Under the pieces are notes generated by a model. The model saw nothing but the letters and a program-made list of their open reading frames with translations, did no database searches and was not told the DNA's origin. A stretch of DNA of 5,422 nucleotides from Streptosporangiaceae bacterium (GTDB lineage Bacteria; Actinomycetota; Actinomycetes; Streptosporangiales; Streptosporangiaceae). Numbering within the stretch: position 1 is the first letter of the stretch; each line of letters begins with the position of its first letter. The position numbers were made by a program, and so were the translations under genes. This document shows positions 1 to 4,047 of this stretch, piece after piece. The stretch covers positions 1 through 5,422 of the forward strand of contig JASIBJ010000467.1 in assembly GCA_030045215.1 (NCBI GenBank), in the 5' to 3' direction.

Positions 1-114
1 GTTGAGCGTGGGCAGGTACAGCGTCGCCAGCGTCTGCGCCAGCTGCAGCCCCAGCACCAAGGCCAGCGGCTTTCGGTAAGGCCGCAGGTATTCGCGCAGC
101 AGTCGGATTAGCAC
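1..114 (-). CDS. ABC exporter subunit (fused permease/ATPase type), N-terminal 38 codons only
   Basis: Partial gene running off the left edge. The 38 visible codons begin at a GTG (112-114) and encode VLIRLLREYLRPYRKPLALV followed by a hydrophobic LGLQLAQTLATLYLPTLN stretch. This is the usual opening of actinobacterial half-size multidrug-type ABC exporters: a short basic amphipathic lead, then the first transmembrane helix ending in LYLPTLN before the family's NADIID segment. The remaining helices and the ATPase domain lie outside the window, so substrate and partner cannot be read. A GAGAG (121-125) sits 6 nt before the GTG as a modest ribosome binding site. The gene follows a TetR-family gene on the same strand with a 59-bp gap and no obvious terminator, so co-transcription under TetR control is likely. 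Such exporters often occur as pairs, and a second subunit may follow outside the window. The call is confident at family level only. Confidence 0.85.
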   Translation of the reverse strand, partial: MLIRLLREYLRPYRKPLALVLGLQLAQTLATLYLPTLN

Positions 115-173
115 GGGAGGCTCTCAGTTTCTCGGGGATTTAGCAGCCTGGCGGGAACGAGGCGTGTCCGGCG

Positions 174-929
174 CTAGCCGGAGTCTGCAGGCTCGCGGTC
201 GCTCAGGGTCTGCAGCATGCCGTCCGCCAGTTCCTCCAGCGCGCGGCGCATGAGCGGCGCCATCGCGGTGGGCGGGTCGGAGTTAACCCAGCGGTCCAGG
301 ACGGCGTTGACCGCCGCCATCACGGTGCCAGCGAGTATCCGCGGGAACATGCTGCCCGCAGCGCTCGCGCCCAGCCTGATCGCGATCGCCTCAGCCAGCG
401 CGTACTGGGTCATGGCCTGAACCTTCAGCGACTCGCCGCGGAGCGCGGGCGTGGAGATAACCAGGCGGATGCCGGCCATCCACTCCGGGTCGAGGGCACG
501 GTCGGAGTTGCCGTACTCCGACATGATCGCGTTGGTGATCGCCGTCCACAGCGGCTCGTCGGCCGGCCGCTCGCGCAGGGCCGTGCCGATCCGCAGGGCG
601 CGGTCGAAGCTGAGCGCGCAGATTGCCTCGTACTTGCTGCTGAAGTAGTTGTTAAAGGTTCGCGTCGACACCCCGGCGGCATCGGCGATGTCCTCGACCA
701 GCACGTTCTCCAGGCCGCGCTGGATCGCCAGCCGCATCGCGGCGACGCCGAGGGCGTGCCGGGTGGCGAGCTTCTTCCGCTCGCGCAGCCCCGAAGGGTG
801 CGGGCAATCCGCGCCCCGCTCCCCCACGTGCTCGAGGTAGTCGCGGTGCCACTGGGCTAGGGGCTGCTCTCGGCTCTGCCACTGCGCCAGGTCGGCCGTG
901 GCCTCGGCCGCGTCTGGATTCGTCGTCAC
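174..929 (-). CDS. TetR/AcrR-family transcriptional regulator
   Basis: One-component repressor-type protein, 251 aa from GTG at 927-929, or 260 aa from an in-frame ATG at 954-956. Numbered from the ATG, the TetR DNA-binding domain spans roughly residues 57-118, with the helix-turn-helix at about 87-108 (VEDIADAAGVSTRTFNNYF then SSK). The C-terminal part is a helical ligand/dimer domain with no recognisable ligand signature. I prefer GTG-929 for three reasons. The nine codons between ATG and GTG are poor in G/C third positions (cga, ttt, tat, cct, agt), unlike the rest. The ATG has no Shine-Dalgarno and abuts a palindrome. A promoter fits exactly so that the GTG would be base +1. The N-terminal extension before the HTH is unusually long (47-56 residues) and contains LAQW twice. 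It lies 59 bp upstream of an ABC exporter gene, which suggests it represses that exporter and itself. The inducer is unknown. Confidence 0.9.
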   Translation of the reverse strand: MTTNPDAAEATADLAQWQSREQPLAQWHRDYLEHVGERGADCPHPSGLRERKKLATRHALGVAAMRLAIQRGLENVLVEDIADAAGVSTRTFNNYFSSKYEAICALSFDRALRIGTALRERPADEPLWTAITNAIMSEYGNSDRALDPEWMAGIRLVISTPALRGESLKVQAMTQYALAEAIAIRLGASAAGSMFPRILAGTVMAAVNAVLDRWVNSDPPTAMAPLMRRALEELADGMLQTLSDREPADSG

Positions 930-963
930 ACTGTAAGGATACCTAAACTTTCGCATCGCGCAA
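929..963 (-). promoter_or_regulatory. predicted leaderless promoter of the TetR-exporter unit
   Basis: On the minus strand, TTGCGC (958-963) and TATCCT (936-941) are separated by 16 nt, a good spacing for a housekeeping sigma promoter. Exactly 6 nt after the -10 box comes GTG (927-929), in frame with the TetR protein, so the predicted +1 is the first base of the start codon. That would make the mRNA leaderless, which is common in actinobacteria. The in-frame ATG at 954-956 would lie inside the spacer and could not then be translated. The hexamers and distances are seen directly; transcription itself is inferred. Confidence 0.5.
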
Positions 964-972
964 GTTTGCGCG
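957..972. promoter_or_regulatory. candidate TetR operator, perfect inverted repeat
   Basis: CGCGCAA-GT-TTGCGCG is a perfect 7-bp inverted repeat with a 2-bp centre. It covers the -35 hexamer (958-963) of the predicted TetR promoter. A second dyad, AAACTT (945-950) and AAGTTT (962-967), overlaps it and reaches toward the -10 box. A palindrome over the regulator's own promoter is the usual arrangement for TetR autoregulation. The repeat is seen directly; binding by the neighbouring TetR protein is inferred. Confidence 0.5.
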
Positions 973-977
973 TCACG

Positions 978-1046
978 AAAAAATCATCTGATAGCGAACA
1001 TGCCCGGCCCCGCGCTCGCTGCCCGCCTGGCTGACGGCCTGGCAGC
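978..1046 (-). terminator. candidate terminator region after the downstream S53 peptidase
   Basis: Immediately after the stop codon (minus strand) a stem GCTGCC/GGCAGC (1018-1023 with 1041-1046) can form, with a short inner GCC/GGC pairing. It is followed by AGCGA/TCGCT (993-997 with 1016-1020). A run of six T's in the transcript strand (978-983) follows after about 10 nt. The two stems share bases 1018-1020, so they compete. The distance from stem to T-run is longer than in textbook terminators, so this is a weak call. It would separate peptidase transcription from the TetR promoter just downstream. Confidence 0.3.
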
Positions 1047-2326
1047 TACCGGGCGGCCGCCGCCAGCTCGGGCACGAAGTAGCGGGCGTCGACCGTGCCG
1101 AGACCAGTGACCAGGTTGTATCCGGGCCCGGCCCGGTACCCCTGGACGGTGGGCCCGCGCGGGAAGCGCACGCTGTTGCCGCCGCGGACGATAGCGACGA
1201 TGCCGCGATCGTGCGCCGCCGCCATCCGGTACAGGGCCGGGTTGATCAGCCCGAGCGGATGCCCGGCGACCTGGTCGGCGAGCGCGACGACGCCCGCGAA
1301 CAGCGGCGTCGCCAGGCTCGTGCCGCAGATGCCGCTCCAGCGGCCGCCGCCGGGAAAGCTGGCGTAGATCACGACCGAGCTCTGGCAAGAGGCGTCCATC
1401 GAGATATCGGGGATGCCGCGCTGGTCACCGCGCAGGGCATCATCCTGGTAGGAGGGCTTGCTGAACACCGAGGAATAGCCGCCGCCACTGCCGAACCACG
1501 CTATGTCCGGCGAGCGCCGCGCTCCGCTCGGGGACAGGTCGAGCTGAGTTCCGCCTACCGCCGTGACGAGCGGGTCGCTGGCCGGCCAGCCCACGACCGG
1601 CCTGGGGTAGTAGCTGTTGTTGTAGTAGGTCGGGCCGCTGGCGCCCCAGTCCCCGCTCGCGGCGACCAGCGTGACCCGGTACGCCGGCTCAGCGGCGAGC
1701 TCGAACGCGGAGCGGAATGACAGCAGCTGAGCCGGCGAGCGGAACGTCTCCTCGGTGGCGGCGAGGCTCATGCTGACCACGCCGCCGAGGTGCCGCCTGA
1801 TCACGTACGTGAGCGCCTGCACGATCTGGGCGAAGCCGGTCGCCCCCTCGATTTCGGCCGCCGGCGTCTCCACCAGGAGGATGCTCGCCCTCGGCGCCAT
1901 GACGTGGGCCCACTCGACATCGAGCGTGGTCTCGAACGCGACCCCGAGCCGGTAGCCGGCCAGCCGCCCGGCGGGGATCGGGCCGGCGGGCGCGATGACG
2001 CGGAAAGACGGCGGGCCGGAGAGCCCGAAAGCCGCGTCGAAGTGCCGCAGGTCCGCGGCGATCGTGGGCGACCCGTACGGGTCCACGATCACGATCGTCT
2101 GGCCGGCGCCGTTGACGCCCTCCTGGTACAGCGGCACCAGGTTGTAGGCGCGCTGGATCTGGGCCGGCGTCAGCACGCCCTTCTCGTTGCCGGGAGCGGC
2201 GACGAGCCGGGCGGACACGCCGGCCGTGGACGGCTGCGCGGCCGGCGTGCAGCCGACCACAGCCAGCGCTAAGGCGGCGACAGTTGCGGCCAGTATCGCG
2301 CGCATCAGGCGGCGCAGGTCTGACAT
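1046..2326 (-). CDS. S53 (sedolisin/kumamolisin-like) serine-carboxyl peptidase, lipoprotein, downstream copy
   Basis: A 426-aa secreted endopeptidase of the sedolisin family. These enzymes have a subtilisin-like fold but use a Ser-Glu-Asp triad and often work at acid pH. I start at ATG 2324-2326 because GGGGGAGG (2331-2338) lies 4 nt upstream and a lipoprotein signal follows: RR, a hydrophobic run, then VVGC with lipidated Cys26. The same frame is open upstream to a TTG at 2368, without a better site. The catalytic domain begins near residue 50 (LTPAQIQRAYNL, then GAGQTIVIVD at 73-82). Key residues are Glu132 and Asp136 in ETTLD, oxyanion Asp226 in SGD, and Ser337 in CGTSLATP. The large N-terminal propeptide usual in S53 enzymes is absent, with only about 25 residues between Cys26 and the domain. 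Both aspartate calcium ligands are replaced (Ala378, Asn404). Cys314 and Cys334 could form a disulfide. The upstream neighbour on the same strand is a paralog about 72% identical. The substrate cannot be told from sequence. Confidence 0.9.
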   Translation of the reverse strand: MSDLRRLMRAILAATVAALALAVVGCTPAAQPSTAGVSARLVAAPGNEKGVLTPAQIQRAYNLVPLYQEGVNGAGQTIVIVDPYGSPTIAADLRHFDAAFGLSGPPSFRVIAPAGPIPAGRLAGYRLGVAFETTLDVEWAHVMAPRASILLVETPAAEIEGATGFAQIVQALTYVIRRHLGGVVSMSLAATEETFRSPAQLLSFRSAFELAAEPAYRVTLVAASGDWGASGPTYYNNSYYPRPVVGWPASDPLVTAVGGTQLDLSPSGARRSPDIAWFGSGGGYSSVFSKPSYQDDALRGDQRGIPDISMDASCQSSVVIYASFPGGGRWSGICGTSLATPLFAGVVALADQVAGHPLGLINPALYRMAAAHDRGIVAIVRGGNSVRFPRGPTVQGYRAGPGYNLVTGLGTVDARYFVPELAAAAR

Positions 2327-2330
2327 CACG

Positions 2331-2338
2331 CCTCCCCC
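2331..2338 (-). promoter_or_regulatory. strong ribosome binding site that fixes the start of the downstream peptidase
   Basis: The minus strand reads GGGGGAGG, then CGTG, then ATG at 2326. The GGAGG core is 4 nt from the ATG. An in-frame GTG at 2329 would be only 1 nt away, which is too close, so the ATG is preferred. This also places the lipoprotein signal directly at the N-terminus. Confidence 0.65.
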
Positions 2339-2390
2339 ATGCGATCCCGGCCGACGCGGCCGCAGCAAGCTTGGCCTCGGCTCATGCTAA

Positions 2391-2409
2391 GGACATACCA
2401 CCAATGTCC
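2391..2409. promoter_or_regulatory. inverted repeat GGACAT-N7-ATGTCC upstream of the downstream peptidase
   Basis: A perfect 6-bp dyad (GGACAT 2391-2396, ATGTCC 2404-2409) lies 65-83 bp upstream of the peptidase start. Just downstream on the minus strand is a -10-like TAGCAT (2384-2389), so the dyad would cover the spacer and -35 region as an operator could. No convincing -35 hexamer is present. It shares bases 2406-2409 with the larger hairpin at 2406-2459, so it may instead be an alternative RNA structure. Function is inferred. Confidence 0.35.
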
Positions 2410-2459
2410 GGGAGCCTAGCCCGGCCGTCACGCCGGCCGGGAGCTAACCGCTCCCGGAC
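2406..2459. terminator. long two-part hairpin between the two peptidase genes, possible terminator or processing site
   Basis: An outer perfect 10-bp stem, GTCCGGGAGC (2406-2415) with GCTCCCGGAC (2450-2459), encloses an inner perfect 8-bp stem, CCCGGCCG (2420-2427) with CGGCCGGG (2434-2441), with a 6-nt loop. The two are joined by unpaired 4- and 8-nt linkers. It begins 43 nt after the stop codon of the upstream peptidase. No T-run follows on the minus strand, so it is not a classical intrinsic terminator. GC-rich terminators without a U-tract do occur in actinobacteria. It could also stabilise or separate the upstream message. Confidence 0.5.
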
Positions 2460-2502
2460 TCGGCTGCACGCTCCCGCCCATCAGCCCGCGCAAGGCCAGC
2501 GG

Positions 2503-3804
2503 CTACCGCGCGGCCGCGGCCAGCTCGGGAACGAAGTAGCGCGCATCCACGGTGCCGAGCCCTGTCACCAGGTTGTAGCCACTGCCAGCGCGGTAGCCGG
2601 GCACCGTCACCTTGCCGAAGCTGAAGCTGTTGTCGCCGGACACGATGCCGACGATCCCCCGGTCATGCGCCGCCGCCATCCGGTACAGCGCGGGGTTGAT
2701 GAGGCCGAGGGAGTGACCAGCGAGCTGGTCGGCGAGGGCGACGATGGCCGCGAACATCGGAGTGGCCAGGCTGGTGCCGCAGCCGGGCGCCCAGCGCGGC
2801 CCGCCGTAGAAGCTGAAGTACAGCGCGGTCGCGCTGCTGCACGAAGCATCCATGGAGATGTCAGGGATGCCCCGAGCGGGGCCGGTCAGCACCCGGTCCT
2901 GGTACGCGGGCTTGGCGAACACCGAAGACAGCCCGCCGCCGCTGTCGTTCCAGGCGACGTCGGGCGCGCGCCTGGCGCCGGTTGCAGTCAGCTCAAGCTG
3001 CGTGCCGCCGACGGCGGTAACCAGCGGATCGCTGGCGGGCCAGCCAACGACCCGGCGCGGATAGATCGTCTTCGTACTGGCGGTGTAGCCGCTCGCGCCC
3101 TGGTCGCCCGTGGCCGCGACCACGGTGATCCGGTAGGCGGGCTCGGCCGCGAGCTGGAACGCCGAGCGGAGCCCGAGCAGCGCTGCCCTGGACGGGAACG
3201 TCTGCTCGGTCGCGCCCAGGCTCATGCTGACCACCCCGCCCAGGTGCCGCCGGATGACGTACTGCTCGGCCTGGACAATCTGGGGGAACCCGGTTGTCCC
3301 CTCGACTTCCGCGGTCGGCGTTTCCACCAGCACGATGCCCGCGGCCGGCGCGATCACGTGCGCCCACTCCACGTCGAGCGAGGTCTCCAGCGCGCTCTCG
3401 AGCCTCACCTCACTGTCGCGGAACGCGGGCACCCGGCCAGCGGGCTGGATCACGTCGAACGATGGCGGCGCGGGCAGCTGGAACGCGGCATCGAACTGGT
3501 GCAGATCCGCCCGGATCGTCGGCGACCCGAACGGATCGACGATCACGATGGTCTGGCCCGCCCCGGTGATGCCGCGGTTGTAAAGCGGCCCGAGGTCATA
3601 GGCGGTCCTGATTTGCGCCGGCGTCAGCAGGCCGCCGGGGATGCCGGCGCCGGGGGCAGGTGTCCCCGCGCCCACCGTGAACGCCGGGTGATGCCGGGCC
3701 GGCGTGCGCCCCGGCGAGGCCGAGCAGCCCGCCGTGACCAGGCCCAGTGTGACTGCCGCCGCCGCGGCAGCCGCCACCAAGCGGCCGCGCCCGGCATGTC
3801 TCAT
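2503..3804 (-). CDS. S53 (sedolisin/kumamolisin-like) serine-carboxyl peptidase, lipoprotein, upstream copy
   Basis: A 433-aa paralog of the downstream peptidase and the first of the tandem pair to be transcribed. ATG 3802-3804 is chosen because AAAGGTGGAG (3811-3820) precedes it with the GGAG 6 nt away, and because it puts a lipoprotein signal at the N-terminus: RHAGRGR, an Ala-rich hydrophobic run, then TAGC with Cys27. The open frame extends to 3858 without a better site. After a Pro/Gly/Ala-rich linker (about 28-57) comes the catalytic domain: LTPAQIRTAYDL, GAGQTIVIVD (81-90), Glu140 and Asp144 in ETSLD, oxyanion Asp234 in TGD, and Ser345 in CGTSLATP. It has no large propeptide, so activation by autoprocessing as in kumamolisin is not expected. 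The calcium-site aspartates are replaced by Gly386 and Asn411. Cys322 and Cys342 match the paralog's pair with the same spacing. The 176-bp gap to the next gene contains a strong hairpin, so the two may not be fully co-transcribed. Extracellular protein breakdown is the likely role; the substrate is unknown. Confidence 0.9.
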   Translation of the reverse strand: MRHAGRGRLVAAAAAAAVTLGLVTAGCSASPGRTPARHHPAFTVGAGTPAPGAGIPGGLLTPAQIRTAYDLGPLYNRGITGAGQTIVIVDPFGSPTIRADLHQFDAAFQLPAPPSFDVIQPAGRVPAFRDSEVRLESALETSLDVEWAHVIAPAAGIVLVETPTAEVEGTTGFPQIVQAEQYVIRRHLGGVVSMSLGATEQTFPSRAALLGLRSAFQLAAEPAYRITVVAATGDQGASGYTASTKTIYPRRVVGWPASDPLVTAVGGTQLELTATGARRAPDVAWNDSGGGLSSVFAKPAYQDRVLTGPARGIPDISMDASCSSATALYFSFYGGPRWAPGCGTSLATPMFAAIVALADQLAGHSLGLINPALYRMAAAHDRGIVGIVSGDNSFSFGKVTVPGYRAGSGYNLVTGLGTVDARYFVPELAAAAR

Positions 3805-3810
3805 CGGGCT

Positions 3811-3820
3811 CTCCACCTTT
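3811..3820 (-). promoter_or_regulatory. ribosome binding site deciding the start of the upstream peptidase
   Basis: The minus strand reads AAAGGTGGAG, then AGCCCG, then ATG at 3804. This is the only good Shine-Dalgarno near the 5' end of the frame and excludes the earlier in-frame codons up to 3858. Confidence 0.6.
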
Positions 3821-3835
3821 CGAGCCTGGCCTTCC

Positions 3836-3871
3836 ACGCCAGCCGGGTCTGGCGTCACGGTCGTCCGACCG
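3836..3871. promoter_or_regulatory. two adjacent inverted repeats in the predicted 5' leader of the upstream peptidase
   Basis: ACGCCAG-CCGGGT-CTGGCGT (3836-3855) is a perfect 7-bp stem with a 6-nt loop. CGGTCG-TC-CGACCG (3858-3871) is a perfect 6-bp dyad with a 2-bp centre. The first can form a hairpin 15 nt upstream of the Shine-Dalgarno. An alternative CTGGC (3826-3830) can compete for its GCCAG (3838-3842). The second has the shape of a repressor operator. Both lie between the -10-like box at 3888-3893 and the start codon. The repeats are seen; regulatory function is inferred. Confidence 0.4.
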
Positions 3872-3887
3872 CGATCTCAGGCCAACC

Positions 3888-3893
3888 ATGATA
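3888..3893 (-). promoter_or_regulatory. -10-like box for the upstream peptidase
   Basis: The minus strand has TATCAT, a good -10 match, about 84 nt upstream of the peptidase start. No clear -35 hexamer occurs at the right distance. That position is occupied instead by a small dyad CCGGA-GG-TCCGG (3916-3927), where an activator might act. Low confidence without transcription-start data. Confidence 0.3.
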
Positions 3894-3979
3894 AGAGCCA
3901 GGTGCCGGCCCCATGCCGGAGGTCCGGTCCACGAAGGCACGCGGTTCGGTAGCGGATTTGCGACATCATCATTCTTGCC

Positions 3980-4009
3980 TTGGACTATAGAAAAGCGACG
4001 TCGTAAATT
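3980..4009 (+). promoter_or_regulatory. candidate promoter of the Ada-AlkA gene
   Basis: TTGGAC (3980-3985) and TAAATT (4004-4009) are 18 nt apart, 39 nt upstream of the ATG at 4048. Within the spacer lie AAAGCG (3992-3997), which resembles part of the E. coli Ada box AAAGCGCA, and an 8-bp palindrome CGACGTCG (3996-4003). Neither hexamer is a strong match, as expected if an activator is needed. The rest of the 243-bp divergent gap (3805-4047) holds only the peptidase leader elements described separately. Confidence 0.3.
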
Positions 4010-4047
4010 CGCTAGCTCCGACGGCCGCCGTCATCGATGCTTGGAAC

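Noticed and set aside
1211..1720. Plus-strand open frame of 169 codons
   Set aside because: Shadow of the downstream S53 gene. The same kind of low-complexity Arg/Ala product appears at the matching place opposite the paralog.
1046..3804. Subtilisin (S8) identity for the two peptidases, suggested by GTSLATP
   Set aside because: The S8 catalytic His motif is absent, while the S53 ExxxD, SGD/TGD and GTS residues are all in place and in the right order.
2284..3891. A 535-codon plus-strand open frame opposite the upstream peptidase
   Set aside because: It is antisense to a well-supported S53 gene, its product is Arg/Gly/Ala/His-rich with no recognisable domain, and such long antisense frames are a normal by-product of high-GC codon bias.
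3996..4003. CGACGTCG palindrome as an independent operator
   Set aside because: An 8-bp self-complementary GC-rich word is expected by chance at this base composition. It is mentioned only as part of the promoter entry.
3860..4047. SOS or other DNA-damage boxes for the repair gene
   Set aside because: I looked for a LexA-type box and the mycobacterial RecA-independent damage motif in the divergent gap and saw no acceptable match.
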